A stretch of 64,000 nt of DNA from JASGDC01 sp047606545 (GCA_047606545.1 JASGEI010000012.1:1-64000), one strand, 5' to 3'; shown: positions 35,795 through 46,115, numbered from the stretch's first letter. Made by a program: numbers and translations. Notes: generated from the letters alone by a model not told the origin.

Positions 35795-37885
35795 CTAACT
35801 ATGATTAGCTATTGCTTGTCTAGCTCTTTCTTTAACTTGTTCTTCTATACTATCTGGTGTTAGTACCACAACTTTATTTCCTGCACCACAAACTAATTCC
35901 ACTACATAATTTTCAGAAGAAGCAGAAAATTCTACTAAACTAGCCTCTTTATCTTTAGCTATTTCTTTCTTCTCTTTATCGAATTGAATGTATTTAGCTC
36001 TAAAGATTGAGTTAGGCTTATTAATTAGCACCGTATAATTGACTTTATTATCTTGTTTTTTATTTGCTGACTTTTTGATATTGTTTTTAATTTCGTTAAC
36101 ATCATATTTTTGGTCAGTAACTATAAGGTCTCTCATATTATCTATCCGATAGTTATAACCTTCCCAAGTATGAATGTACCAATTGCCGTCTTTATTAAAG
36201 AAACCTTCAATTTCTTTAATCTTTTCTGCTTCATTACCAGTTTTAGAGAAAGTGTAGCTATACTTTAACTTCTTATTATCAGCTATTGCTTTACTAATTG
36301 TTTGCAGTTTCTTAATATCATCATCAGATGAGAACCTAGGCATTAAAGTATTTTCAACTTCTGGATTATTAGCTATTGGAAAACTAGCTTTAATTTTTTC
36401 AATTAATTTTGTAATACTTTCCGTATCACCTTGTTTAATAACTAATAAAGTTTTTAATATTGAAATTAAGAAAATGCTTTCTTTAAAAGTTACTTTATGT
36501 AATTTTTCGGCTTGTTCTGGATTTTCGATTACAATTAGGAACTCTTCATATTCTTTCGGATGTTCTAATATTGGTTCCCAAGTCACATCATCTCTTGAAA
36601 TTTCTTTATCAGGATGGATAAAATCAATCCAAAATCTACTGTCATCATCTAGGTTACTGCCAATATCACCTGAAAGTTTAAAAAGATCTTTATAAAACTT
36701 TCTGGTATTTTCGATGTTAAACAACTTAGTAGTTTCTTTTACTGTTGGTGGATTATCTCGTCGGTCTGATATGAAGTTAATAATCTCAAGTGTTTCAGTT
36801 ATCTTCACTTCTTCACCTCGAGATTTTTTATTAGCCTTTTCCTTAGCAATAAGTTCGATATAGCTTTTCTTAGTTTTTTCCTGAATAGACTTTTTAGCAA
36901 TTATTGCTTTTTGATGCACAATGAAAGCTTTTACTATTTCTTTAGGTTCAAGAATTTTAATTTGCCCAGCAAACATTGATAAAAACTCTACTGCATCTTG
37001 TTGGTGAGTGTATGAATAGGTATATGTTTTACCATCGTTATTTAAAATAAAGTTATCATTAAAACGTTTTGCAATATTTTCTGGAATTTCGACTCTTACA
37101 GTTTTTATGCCATCGTAGTTACCTATGCTACTTAACGCTTTATTAATATCGAAATCTTTTGGCCTTTTAGCTTTAACAGGCACTTCAACTGTAGAATCAA
37201 CTTTTAACTTTTCTACCCTATCGAATTTAAAGTTTTTTGCGATGTCATTTTTAGCTAAATCATAACCATGGATGTACCATTCATCATAAATTTTGCCAAT
37301 GCCATAAGGCACTATCTTACGTTCTTCAGATTTCGATTCAGGTTTCTGATATCCAAAAGTAATAACATGACCACGAGCAATAGCTTCTCTGATGTCCATA
37401 ATTTTCTCATTATCTACCGAAGATTCTGTACGACCAAAGAATTCATATTTTTTACGTGGTTCCACATCACTTAATTTTCCAAGCAACTTATCTCTAATGT
37501 CATCGTAGAAGTCGTCCTGAAAAATATTAAAAGAAGTATTAAGAATCACATTATCTTCAAGTGTTACGTTGAAATTAGCAGTTTCACTAGCATCAAAATC
37601 AATTCGGTAACGTGCTTTTCTTAAATCATCACTATCACCATCAACACGAATTACAATACTTCGGTTTTGTAACTGCTTTTTATCACGTTCAAATTTGCGT
37701 TTAAGACTTTTATAGCCTTTACTATTTACATCAATTACGCCACTACTGTCTAACGCGTTGTCATAGTCATTCTTATAAACTTCAACTTTTTGTGCTATTT
37801 CAGAGAAAGTGAGCCCCCAACGAGTGTTTGCTAAGACCAGAAAAAGATTTATTACACGTAAGTCATTAGTCTGTTTCCGTTCCAT
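35795..37885 (-). CDS. pafBC: PafB-PafC fusion, WYL-domain transcriptional activator
   Basis: 696 residues containing two successive HTH-WYL units. The N-terminal unit starts with the PafB-like helix-turn-helix (LFLVLANTRWGLTFSEIAQ) and FERDKKQL, followed by a WYL region (ITFGYQKP to IVPYGIGKIYDEWYIHGYD). The second unit has a HTH-like ITETLEIINFISDRR and a second WYL region (LKYSYTF, GNWYIHTWEGYN). PafBC controls the LexA-independent DNA-damage response in mycobacteria and senses single-stranded DNA through WYL. In many relatives pafB and pafC are separate and follow the Pup ligase pafA; here they are fused and no pafA, dop or proteasome gene is adjacent. Confidence 0.88.
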   Translation of the reverse strand: MERKQTNDLRVINLFLVLANTRWGLTFSEIAQKVEVYKNDYDNALDSSGVIDVNSKGYKSLKRKFERDKKQLQNRSIVIRVDGDSDDLRKARYRIDFDASETANFNVTLEDNVILNTSFNIFQDDFYDDIRDKLLGKLSDVEPRKKYEFFGRTESSVDNEKIMDIREAIARGHVITFGYQKPESKSEERKIVPYGIGKIYDEWYIHGYDLAKNDIAKNFKFDRVEKLKVDSTVEVPVKAKRPKDFDINKALSSIGNYDGIKTVRVEIPENIAKRFNDNFILNNDGKTYTYSYTHQQDAVEFLSMFAGQIKILEPKEIVKAFIVHQKAIIAKKSIQEKTKKSYIELIAKEKANKKSRGEEVKITETLEIINFISDRRDNPPTVKETTKLFNIENTRKFYKDLFKLSGDIGSNLDDDSRFWIDFIHPDKEISRDDVTWEPILEHPKEYEEFLIVIENPEQAEKLHKVTFKESIFLISILKTLLVIKQGDTESITKLIEKIKASFPIANNPEVENTLMPRFSSDDDIKKLQTISKAIADNKKLKYSYTFSKTGNEAEKIKEIEGFFNKDGNWYIHTWEGYNYRIDNMRDLIVTDQKYDVNEIKNNIKKSANKKQDNKVNYTVLINKPNSIFRAKYIQFDKEKKEIAKDKEASLVEFSASSENYVVELVCGAGNKVVVLTPDSIEEQVKERARQAIANHS

Positions 37886-37914
37886 AGTGCACTAACCCCT
37901 AGTCAGCAATAGAA

Positions 37915-38295
37915 TTATTTAATAGCTTCTAAGTCAACTACGAAAATTAAAGTTTCATTAGGACCAATAGCAGCACCTGCGCCTGCACTACCATAAGCTA
38001 GGTGTGGTGGAATAGTTAATTCACGACGACCGCCGACTTTCATACCAATTAGCCCTTGGTCCCAGCCTTGAATTACCATACCGACACCTACTGGGAATTC
38101 TAATTCTTGGTCACGATTCCAAGAAGCGTCAAATTCTTCACCAGTCGAAAATGCCACACCAACGTAATGCACACTAACGGTATCTCCAGCTTTTACTTCT
38201 GGACCAGTTCCTACTTCAATATCCTTAATTTCAAGCTTTGTAGGGGCTTGACCACCTGGAAAATCAATCTCAGGACGAGTCTTCTTTGTCGCCAT
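37915..38295 (-). CDS. FKBP-type peptidyl-prolyl isomerase
   Basis: 126 residues, a single FKBP domain without export signal: VSVHYVGVAFSTGEEFDASW, FPVGVGMVIQGWDQGL and IPPHLAYGSAGAG hold the active-site aromatic and Tyr residues. Cytoplasmic foldase. Overlaps the end of trmI by 26 bases and precedes pafBC, a position conserved in actinobacteria. Confidence 0.94.
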   Translation of the reverse strand: MATKKTRPEIDFPGGQAPTKLEIKDIEVGTGPEVKAGDTVSVHYVGVAFSTGEEFDASWNRDQELEFPVGVGMVIQGWDQGLIGMKVGGRRELTIPPHLAYGSAGAGAAIGPNETLIFVVDLEAIK

Positions 38296-39286
38296 TGTTA
38301 TTAACCTCTTCTACTTTTTGTTCATTTTCTTTAATTATACGCACGATTTTACGTAATTTACGATCTGGAGATTGTCGATAGCCAAGGTCATCAGGAACCC
38401 AGGCATTCATATCTTCTTGCGAAAACTCAGTCTTAGACTTACGAACCTTCTTTGGTAATGGTTCATATCCATCTGCAAGTTTACGAGCTTGTACTATAAA
38501 CCCCGTATGAGCTACCATACGATGATCTGGGCGTACGGCTAGTCCATCAACATGCCAACCACGGACCATAGATTCATAAGCTTGTGGTTCAGTAAAGCGT
38601 TTAGTTGCACGCAATTCTTCAGTAACTCGTGATAGCTGAGTAGCTGTTGCTACATAAGCTAAGAATACTCCTCCTGGTCGCATAACTTCTAGGCATGCTT
38701 CCACGCATTCCCAAGGAGCTAACATATCTAGCACTACCCTATCTACTGAATTAGTTTCTTCTTTTTCAGTTAATATTTCTGCTAAATTACCAATACTAAT
38801 TTTCCATGCTGGATGTTCTTTTCCAAAAAATGACTTAATATTACCACGGGCAATTTCGGCAAACTCATCACGCATTTCAAAAGAATGAACTTCTCCAGAT
38901 TCTCCCACAGCACGGAGCAATGATAGTGTCAACGCTCCAGATCCTACCCCAGCCTCAATAACTTTAGCTCCTGGAAAAATATCACCCATGGTAATAATCT
39001 GACCAGCATCTTTAGGATAAACCACAGTAGCACCGCGTGGCATTGAAAGCACGAAATCTGATAATAATGGTCGAAGCGCCATGAACTGGACACCGGTAGA
39101 ATTTTCTAAGATTATGCCCTCATCTTTACCCGCTATTGCATCATGATCTAGATAACCTTTTTCGGTGTTAAAACGGGCACCAGGCATCAAATCTACAGTG
39201 TAGATTTTCTTTTTTTCACTAGTTAGTTGGACTTTATCCCCATATTTGAAAGGTCCTCTGCGCATTTTAGTGCCAATTGGACTCAT
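38270..39286 (-). CDS. trmI: tRNA (adenine-58-N1)-methyltransferase TrmI
   Basis: 338 residues. N-terminal OB-like domain, then a class I methyltransferase with SAM motif VIEAGVGSGALTLSLLRAVG, SFEMRDEFAEIA, and DRVVLDMLAPWE. The C-terminal extension (REMVAHTGF-type segment HRMVAHTGFIVQ) is typical. Makes m1A58 in tRNA. It sits next to the proteasome genes in mycobacteria; here that neighbourhood is retained without them. Starts directly after the M50 peptidase stop. Confidence 0.92.
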   Translation of the reverse strand: MSPIGTKMRRGPFKYGDKVQLTSEKKKIYTVDLMPGARFNTEKGYLDHDAIAGKDEGIILENSTGVQFMALRPLLSDFVLSMPRGATVVYPKDAGQIITMGDIFPGAKVIEAGVGSGALTLSLLRAVGESGEVHSFEMRDEFAEIARGNIKSFFGKEHPAWKISIGNLAEILTEKEETNSVDRVVLDMLAPWECVEACLEVMRPGGVFLAYVATATQLSRVTEELRATKRFTEPQAYESMVRGWHVDGLAVRPDHRMVAHTGFIVQARKLADGYEPLPKKVRKSKTEFSQEDMNAWVPDDLGYRQSPDRKLRKIVRIIKENEQKVEEVNNNGDKEDSS

Positions 39287-40420
39287 CTATACCCCGTCTT
39301 CTTCTAGATTTTGTACCATGTTAATTATTTGTTCGTATGTCATAAAGCCAACAATGCTCATCCGTGAATCAGCGATAAAATATTCTTTTGCTGGAATTAG
39401 TGCTATGCGCTTAAGCATTTGTTCTTTAGTCATTACATCTAACAAAATTCCAGATTTATCAAATGGTGAAGCTACTGAAGTGGCTAAAGTTTTCTTTAAT
39501 TGCTCAGTAGGGATTGAGTTTAGTGCTTCAATATTTACTACTTGTTCAATAAACTCATCTTTTACAATTGCTATATGCTTAATTTTAGTACTCAAAGCCT
39601 TAACTTTATGACAATGTGTATTTGCTGGTATCGCTATCGCTGGTTCCATACGTTCTTTAAATGGTAAAGTAACTACTGCCTCTTGTACCTTACCGTTAGC
39701 TTGATTCACTGCACCTTGTGCTGCAGTGAATAAATAGCTAATTACTATTAGTGCTAATAACGCAGAAAACATACTTATCTGGTAACCAGAGATAAGTGGC
39801 ACGATAAATATCCAGATGACTAAAGCCACACACAGTACCATACCTAAGTAACCGGTAACCTTTAAGCCTAATTTTGGATTCTTAGTTTTAGCAGTGATTA
39901 ATGATTCTAATGCCCTACCACCATCTAGTGGAAATGCTGGCAAAATATTAAAAATCGAAACAAAAAGATTTACATAGTACAAACTTTGCAACAATAAAAG
40001 TACTGTAATATTTGAAAAAGCAAAAGCTGCTACATAACTTATTCCAGCAATCACAAAGTTAGCTAACGGACCGACTAACGCAATAGTTGCTAACACCTTT
40101 GGCGCAGCTTGCCCTGGTCCAAATTGAGTATGTCCGCCAAAGATATTTAAAACAATTTTATTAACACTTAAGCCATTTTTTTGCGCAACAACTGTGTGTG
40201 CTGCTTCATGAATAAAAATTGAAATTGCCAATAAAATAGCATAAATAAATGAAATAATTCCAGCTTGAAGTGTCGAATAGCTTGGTACTATTACCTTTAC
40301 TGTTGGAGTGAAAGTAATGACTAGAAATGCGGCAATAAAAAACCAAGATAAAGATAGGTAAATTGGAACTTTCCGAAAACTTCCAATTTTAATACCATCA
40401 CTATTTGCAAGTCTAAGCAT
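39287..40420 (-). CDS. Site-2 protease family (M50) membrane metalloprotease
   Basis: 377 residues with about six membrane helices. Zinc-binding HEAAH at 71-75, second ligand motif NILPAFPLDGGRALE, and the NIFGGHTQF loop typical of Rip3/SpoIVFB-like S2P proteins. A C-terminal cytoplasmic region of about 140 residues resembles a CBS pair. Likely cuts membrane-embedded substrates such as anti-sigma factors; the target is unknown. Overlaps the HAD gene by eight bases and abuts trmI. Confidence 0.9.
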   Translation of the reverse strand: MLRLANSDGIKIGSFRKVPIYLSLSWFFIAAFLVITFTPTVKVIVPSYSTLQAGIISFIYAILLAISIFIHEAAHTVVAQKNGLSVNKIVLNIFGGHTQFGPGQAAPKVLATIALVGPLANFVIAGISYVAAFAFSNITVLLLLQSLYYVNLFVSIFNILPAFPLDGGRALESLITAKTKNPKLGLKVTGYLGMVLCVALVIWIFIVPLISGYQISMFSALLALIVISYLFTAAQGAVNQANGKVQEAVVTLPFKERMEPAIAIPANTHCHKVKALSTKIKHIAIVKDEFIEQVVNIEALNSIPTEQLKKTLATSVASPFDKSGILLDVMTKEQMLKRIALIPAKEYFIADSRMSIVGFMTYEQIINMVQNLEEDGV

Positions 40421-41093
40421 TCAAAAGCTCACTAAAATCTTCTAAAGTAACTCCAGCTAAAGTTTTCCAGATAGTGATTGTATCCATAGTTTCGATTGGT
40501 GAAAATAATGGGATTCCGATAGTTTTTACACCAGCAGCTACCGCACTTGTTGCACCTGGAATTGAGTCCTCTACTGCTACACAGTCTTTAGCATTAATGT
40601 CATAGCCTTTTTTGTTTAAAAGTTCAATTGCTAATAAATATGGATCTGGATGTGGCTTACCATTTTTAACCATGTCACCAGTAACAGTCACTGCAAAGGT
40701 ATCTTTAGGGACACTGTCAATAAATGCTTGTGCAAAAGGCCTATAGGACATTGTTACCAAAGCACAAGGGATATCATTTTCTTTAAGTAATTGTAAAGTT
40801 TCTAGAGCTCCAGGACGGTAAGGAGCGTGCTTTTTAACTTTTTCAATCATTCGCACATTACAGAATTCTAAGAACTCATCAAGAGTGACATTTACACCAA
40901 CTTTACGCATAAGTTTGGCACTATCTTCCATTGAGTTGCCTACCATTCTTTGAGCAAGTTCTTCACTCCAGGTTACTCCATGGTTTGCGGCAAGCTCAGT
41001 TTCGATTTCAAACCAATATTTCTCTGAATCGATTAAGGTACCATCCATATCCCAAAGGACAGCTTTAGGAAGTTTCATTTCATTTTTTTTCAT
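40413..41093 (-). CDS. HAD-superfamily hydrolase (phosphatase/phosphomutase type)
   Basis: 226 residues. Nucleophile and acid/base Asp15 and Asp17 in WDMDGTLIDSE, Thr/Ser in ALVTMSYR, Lys in KNGKPHPDPY and the metal Asp in AVEDSIPG. Cap helices follow the DSE motif (subclass I). Substrate unknown; small sugar-phosphate-like compounds are usual. Part of the trmI operon. Confidence 0.9.
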   Translation of the reverse strand: MKKNEMKLPKAVLWDMDGTLIDSEKYWFEIETELAANHGVTWSEELAQRMVGNSMEDSAKLMRKVGVNVTLDEFLEFCNVRMIEKVKKHAPYRPGALETLQLLKENDIPCALVTMSYRPFAQAFIDSVPKDTFAVTVTGDMVKNGKPHPDPYLLAIELLNKKGYDINAKDCVAVEDSIPGATSAVAAGVKTIGIPLFSPIETMDTITIWKTLAGVTLEDFSELLNA

Positions 41094-41144
41094 AATAATA
41101 ACTATAGCCGTTTAGCGGGATTCTTCTATAGATTTGTAAATATA

Positions 41145-41435
41145 TTAGTCACGCTCGACAAAATCAATATCATCATCATCGATAAGTAGTTTATCTTGTG
41201 TTTTATTAGCAGGCGCTTTGAATTCTACATCATCTTCATCTTCAAAAATGACAAATGGTGTGACTTCATCGTGCTCTTTAGCTATTGTCTGTTCATAAGT
41301 ATCGAAAGCTTCTGCCAGTGAATAGTAGGCTGCTTCAATACCTGCATCATCATTTGTGCTATCTTCTATAGCAGATAAGTGATCTTCAAAAGCATCTATT
41401 AGGGCTTCTAATGCCGCGCGTGAATCTAAACTCAT
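41145..41435 (-). CDS. Small acidic conserved hypothetical protein
   Basis: 96 residues, very acidic, especially the end (LLIDDDDIDFVERD). The first half is helical (RAALEALIDAFEDHLSAIE). It resembles small acidic proteins that precede the HAD/S2P/trmI genes in other actinobacteria. Heads this operon, 51 bases before the HAD gene. Function unknown. Confidence 0.7.
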   Translation of the reverse strand: MSLDSRAALEALIDAFEDHLSAIEDSTNDDAGIEAAYYSLAEAFDTYEQTIAKEHDEVTPFVIFEDEDDVEFKAPANKTQDKLLIDDDDIDFVERD

Positions 41436-41592
41436 ATATAGAGCGTAAGATAAAAATCTAATATTTCAAAATCTTATACTCATATGAAACAGGAGTATTT
41501 CTAGCTGTGACAGTATTTATTAATATCATCAAAGATACTTTGCTAAAGCAGATTCATAATTATTATTTAGAGAAATTATATACAACCAACAA

Positions 41593-41642
41593 AAAAGACA
41601 GTTTTTCAGTGTTTAAATCAGTTACTGAAAAACTGCCTTTTT
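41593..41642 (-). terminator. Terminator of the second GH1 gene
   Basis: CAGTTTTTCAGT (41599-41610) pairs perfectly with ACTGAAAAACTG (41624-41635), extended by AAAAAG/CTTTTT across one mismatch, 35 bases after the stop codon. Confidence 0.85.
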
Positions 41643-41676
41643 ATATTTTGGAAATCTTCTTATTGTTATTTACTTT

Positions 41677-43113
41677 TTAGTTGTTTGAAAGGTCTTCACC
41701 GTTAGAAGCGATTACTTTCTTATACCAGTCAAATGATTTCTTCTTGCTACGGTTTAACGTACCATTACCCTCATTATCACGATCCACATAAATGAAACCA
41801 TAGCGCTTCTTCATTTCACCAGTTCCAGCTGATACTAAATCGATACACCCCCAAGTTGTATAACCAAGTATTTCGACACCATCAATATCAATTGCATCAC
41901 GCATTGCTTCAATGTGCTCAGCTAAATATTGAATACGATAATCGTCTTCTACGTAACCATTTTCATCTGGTTTATCAGCTGCACCTAGACCATTTTCCAC
42001 TACAAACAATGGCTTTTGGTAACGATCGTAAATCTGATTCATTGTGATACGGAAGCCTAGTGGATCAATTTGCCAGCCCCATTCACTTGATTCAAGGTAA
42101 GGATTTTTAACTGTATCAAAAATATTACCGCTAGTAGTATCACCAAGAACCTTTGGATCCACACTAGCAATACGAGAAGAGTAATAAGAGAATGAGATGA
42201 AGTCTACAGTATATTCTTTGAGAATATCTAAATCACCGTCTTCAATTTTTACTTCAATACCTTCACGTTCCCACAGCTTCTTAATATAGTTAGGATATTC
42301 ACCTCGAGACTGCACATCAATGAAGAAATAACTATTACGATCATTGTTCATTGCTTCAAATACATCTTTTGGATTTGGAGTGTATGGATAGTAAGAGCCG
42401 GAAGCAAGCATACAGCCAACTTTGTTTTCTGGATCAACTTCATGAGCAATCTTAGTAGCAATTGCACTTGCAAGAAGTTCATGATGTGCAGCTTGATATT
42501 TAACTTGCTCTTTGTTTTCATCATCACCAAGGTAAAGACCTGCACCCATAAAAGGTGCGTGCATAAGCATGTTGATTTCATTAAAAGTCAACCAGTATTT
42601 AACTAGACCTTTGTATCGGTTAAAGATAACGTTACATAGATTTTCGTAGAATTCGACTAGTTTACGATTACGCCATGCTCCATACTTTTCTACTAAATGC
42701 ATTGGGCAGTCAAAGTGTGTAATGGTAACTAGTGGTTCAATACCATATTTCTTACACTCCTTAAACAAGTCTTCATAAAACTTTAATCCAGCTTCATTTG
42801 GCTTACTTTCGTCACCTTTAGGAAAAATACGACTCCAGGCAATTGAAAGTCGATAAGTTTTAAAACCCATTTCAGCAAATAGTGCAATGTCTTCTTTATA
42901 GCGATGGTACATATCGATAGCTTTTTTAGCTGGATAAAAATGCTCATCATCAAAATCAAACATTTTCATTTCACCAGTAATTACTGCCTTACGGTCTTTT
43001 CCAACAGGTGATACGTCAACATTAGCTAAACCGCGCCCATCTTGGTCGTAACCACCTTCACATTGATTAGCCGCTGTTGCGCCACCCCATAGAAAATCCT
43101 TTGGGAAACCCAT
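41677..43113 (-). CDS. GH1 6-phospho-beta-glucosidase, second copy
   Basis: 478 residues, GH1 barrel: opening FLWGGATAANQCEGG, acid/base Glu179 in LTFNEIN, nucleophile in FVVENGLG, and C-terminal KRYGFIYVDRDN as in the copy at 30.1 kb. AAGGAGG ribosome site. It has its own promoter region and terminator and no PTS gene next to it, so it is a separately controlled partner, perhaps for another phosphorylated beta-glucoside. Confidence 0.93.
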   Translation of the reverse strand: MGFPKDFLWGGATAANQCEGGYDQDGRGLANVDVSPVGKDRKAVITGEMKMFDFDDEHFYPAKKAIDMYHRYKEDIALFAEMGFKTYRLSIAWSRIFPKGDESKPNEAGLKFYEDLFKECKKYGIEPLVTITHFDCPMHLVEKYGAWRNRKLVEFYENLCNVIFNRYKGLVKYWLTFNEINMLMHAPFMGAGLYLGDDENKEQVKYQAAHHELLASAIATKIAHEVDPENKVGCMLASGSYYPYTPNPKDVFEAMNNDRNSYFFIDVQSRGEYPNYIKKLWEREGIEVKIEDGDLDILKEYTVDFISFSYYSSRIASVDPKVLGDTTSGNIFDTVKNPYLESSEWGWQIDPLGFRITMNQIYDRYQKPLFVVENGLGAADKPDENGYVEDDYRIQYLAEHIEAMRDAIDIDGVEILGYTTWGCIDLVSAGTGEMKKRYGFIYVDRDNEGNGTLNRSKKKSFDWYKKVIASNGEDLSNN

Positions 43114-43577
43114 CGAATTCCTCCTTGAATTATTAAAATTAATTATCTGTGTTGTACATGCTCAATTTTCAAGGCGTTCTATTATAAATAATAGCTATCT
43201 TGGTAAACCTAGACTATGCACTCAACTAACTATTATAATACTTTTATTTCTGTAGCAGAAGATTACCCTATAACTAACGCCGAGTTTCCACTTACCCACA
43301 AATAAAATCAGGTAATACTAAATTAGAAAGTCTGAATTATTGATTAACTGCAGTAGAGCTACCAATCGCTGTTTAAATAAAAATTAGTCCACCAGCTAAA
43401 TAACAACTACCTAATGTCAAAGTTTAACGAATTAATAAACTTGACATTAGGTAGTTAAGTTATATCTAGTGAATAATTTTTAGTCTATGACCAAATTTAA
43501 AAATGTATCTTTAGTGTCAAAGGCGTATCTGTACCGCTTTCATACTGTGCGACAGATCAAGAGGTAGCACATATTAA
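43114..43577. other. 464-bp intergenic region with a long hairpin
   Basis: No gene seen. AACTACCTAATGTCAA-A-GTTT (43405-43425) pairs with AAAC-TTGACATTAGGTAGTT (43437-43456), 20 bp with one bulged A. It lies about 120 bases past the GH3 stop codon and could end that transcript. The rest, upstream of the GH1 gene, is A/T-rich and presumably holds its promoter. Confidence 0.55.
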
Positions 43578-46052
43578 CTAATTCTTACTTTTTCTTTCTG
43601 TGCGCATTCGCTTTGCAAACTGCAAAATACTTTCATCACCATTAAATAAATCAATAAGTTGTTGCTGTCGCTCTTCAGTAATAGAGTCGGAAAACATCCG
43701 TGGCAAAGTACGTATTGGCAAGGTAAGTTGCATCCGAGCTAATCCTGCTTTTCCTGGTTGCTTAAGTAAATTAAAGAGTGTAATCCTACCTTTAAGATAT
43801 ACATAGCTTAGGTTTGCTGCAAGTGAGTGCCCTGGCAATTGAGCCAAGATACTTTCTTCTGTAAGTGGTACATTAGCATCCCAATTTCTTTTTGGCGGTG
43901 TGCGACCAAGCAATGTTTCAAATTCCTTATCGTCTACATCTTGTACTTTACCTGAGAAGTAATGTGGAACTACAGTTTTTTCAGGTGAAACAAGTTTATT
44001 ACCTACAATTTCTGCAGTTATTGTCGCCTGAATATCACGTGAAGAAGCACCTACCAAAATCTTATAATTACCTGCTACTTTACTCCATGTGTCTGCTTGC
44101 ACATCATAAGCACTAAATGCGTTATCACTTAGGGAGATTTGTACCTTTTTGCTCTCTCCTGAAGCTAACTGCACTTTAGTAAATCCTGCAAGTTCACGAA
44201 CTGCACGGAATGTTTCCTTTGCATCAGTAGCTTCAATATAAACTTGTACTACTTCAGCACCTGCTGTCTTACCTGTGTTACTAACAGTAACCTCAATAGT
44301 TTCTGGAACACCTTGCTTTTCCGAACTTACCTGAGCATCATCATATTTAAATGCGGTGTATGACAATCCATGTCCAAATGGATACCTAACTGGCAATCCA
44401 ATCTTGTCATAATAACGATAACCAATGTAAATACTGTCACGATGCTCTGCACTTGCTTGATCACGAGTGTAATCCTTAGCAGATGCGACATCTTCATATT
44501 TAATCGGATAGGTTTCAGCTAGTTTACCACTTGGATTCACTTTGCCAGAAAGGATATTTGTTATCGCATCGCCACCAGCTTGTCCAGGTAAATATGAATG
44601 AACAATCGCAGAAACATCATCAGCAAAAGGTAGTTCGACTGGAGCACCTCCGACCAATACGACCACAATCTTCTTACCAGTTTTAATTAACTCTTGAGTT
44701 AGTTTAAGTTGATTTTGGGCAATACGCATATGTGCCCTATCAGCACCTTCAGATTCAGAACTTTCATCTAAGCCAATAAATAATAATACCGTGTCAGCTG
44801 CTTCTACACTGGCGATCGCACTATCTGCAAGCTTTTTAGAAGGGGAATCTTGCCGTTTAAATCCAGCTTCGTAACTAATAATATTAAGATCAGAATTTTG
44901 TAGCGCATCTAATGGCGAAATTACTCGAGTCGGATTAACTTTTGAGCTTCCTGCACCCTGATAACGTGGTGTTTTAGCAAAATCTCCGATTACTGCAATT
45001 TTTTCTGATGAATTAAGTGGTAATGAATCATCATTTTTAAGTAGTACTATCGCATCTTCAGCTGCTTTTCTAGCTGCTTCGTGATGCGCATCAAAATCAA
45101 TAGTGACTTTGTTATCGGAATTTTCATACTTCACATCGTCACTAACTTGATCAAGAAGTGTTAAGAATTCGTCAATTCGTTTATCAAGATCAGCTTCATC
45201 GAGTTCACCAGAGTTTACCGCTTCAATAATACGGCGTTCGGTAATGCCTTTACTTGCTGGCATTTCCAAGTTGCTACCAGCGGCAATAGCTGCTGCCCCA
45301 TCATTATTTCCGCCCCAATCAGATATCACTGTGCCAGCAAAACCCCAACGACCACGAAGGATTTTACCTACTAATTCTGGGTGTTCATGAGCATAAGTAC
45401 CATTAACCTTATTGTAAGAAGTCATCAGCATCAATGGTTTACCTTCAGTTACTGCAATCCTAAAACCTTCAAGATAGATTTCGTGTAATGCACGTTCATC
45501 GACTACTTCATCAATACTCATTCTATAAGTCTCTTGGCTGTTAACTGCATAATGTTTTGGACAAGCACCGATACCATTAGACTGTGCACCTTTGATTAAA
45601 GCAGCAGCCAACTTTCCTGATAGGTAAGGATCTTCAGAAAAATATTCGAAATTCCTACCCCCTAATGGATTGCGCTTAATATTTAGTCCAGGGCCTAGCA
45701 ATACGCTTACATGCTCAGCAGCAGCTTCAGCACCAACAGTTTTACCAACTTGGTAAATCAAGTCCATATTCCATGAATTTGCCAATGTTGCAGCCGTCGG
45801 AAAACACGTAGCAAGTACTGAAGCATTAATACCAAGATGATCTGGGTTTGAAGTCTGCTTACGTAATCCGTGTGGACCATCTGAAACCATAATCCCAGGA
45901 ATGCCAAGGTGTTCAATTTCCTTGGTCTGCCAAAAATTTGCACCAGAAGTAAGACTAGCTTTTTCTTCTAATGTCATTTTAGCGATAAGTTGCTGATGCT
46001 TAAGTTCCTGAAATTTATTTTCTTTAGTGGTCGTCTCACGGTTAGACTTCAT
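43578..46052 (-). CDS. GH3 beta-glucosidase
   Basis: 824 residues, cytoplasmic (no signal peptide). Order: GH3 N-terminal barrel with VSDGPHGLR and PKHYAVNSQE, catalytic nucleophile Asp245 in TVISDWGGN, C-terminal alpha/beta sandwich (RYQGAGSSKVNP, LFIGLDESSESEGADR), then a fibronectin III-like domain (ETIEVTVSNTGKTAGAEVVQVY) and a family-typical tail. Hydrolyses unphosphorylated beta-glucosides, complementing the PTS/GH1 route. Likely served by the MFS transporter gene upstream in the same direction. AAGGAG ribosome site. Confidence 0.94.
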   Translation of the reverse strand: MKSNRETTTKENKFQELKHQQLIAKMTLEEKASLTSGANFWQTKEIEHLGIPGIMVSDGPHGLRKQTSNPDHLGINASVLATCFPTAATLANSWNMDLIYQVGKTVGAEAAAEHVSVLLGPGLNIKRNPLGGRNFEYFSEDPYLSGKLAAALIKGAQSNGIGACPKHYAVNSQETYRMSIDEVVDERALHEIYLEGFRIAVTEGKPLMLMTSYNKVNGTYAHEHPELVGKILRGRWGFAGTVISDWGGNNDGAAAIAAGSNLEMPASKGITERRIIEAVNSGELDEADLDKRIDEFLTLLDQVSDDVKYENSDNKVTIDFDAHHEAARKAAEDAIVLLKNDDSLPLNSSEKIAVIGDFAKTPRYQGAGSSKVNPTRVISPLDALQNSDLNIISYEAGFKRQDSPSKKLADSAIASVEAADTVLLFIGLDESSESEGADRAHMRIAQNQLKLTQELIKTGKKIVVVLVGGAPVELPFADDVSAIVHSYLPGQAGGDAITNILSGKVNPSGKLAETYPIKYEDVASAKDYTRDQASAEHRDSIYIGYRYYDKIGLPVRYPFGHGLSYTAFKYDDAQVSSEKQGVPETIEVTVSNTGKTAGAEVVQVYIEATDAKETFRAVRELAGFTKVQLASGESKKVQISLSDNAFSAYDVQADTWSKVAGNYKILVGASSRDIQATITAEIVGNKLVSPEKTVVPHYFSGKVQDVDDKEFETLLGRTPPKRNWDANVPLTEESILAQLPGHSLAANLSYVYLKGRITLFNLLKQPGKAGLARMQLTLPIRTLPRMFSDSITEERQQQLIDLFNGDESILQFAKRMRTERKSKN

Positions 46053-46115
46053 TGTTTCTCCTTGAAGTTTTCACTTAATTCTTTATTAAAGTAGCTGACG
46101 TTCATATTTGAGGCA

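Noticed and set aside
43405..43456. Long hairpin as a miniature transposable element
   Set aside because: Only 52 bases, no target duplication, no second copy seen in the window; better read as terminator.
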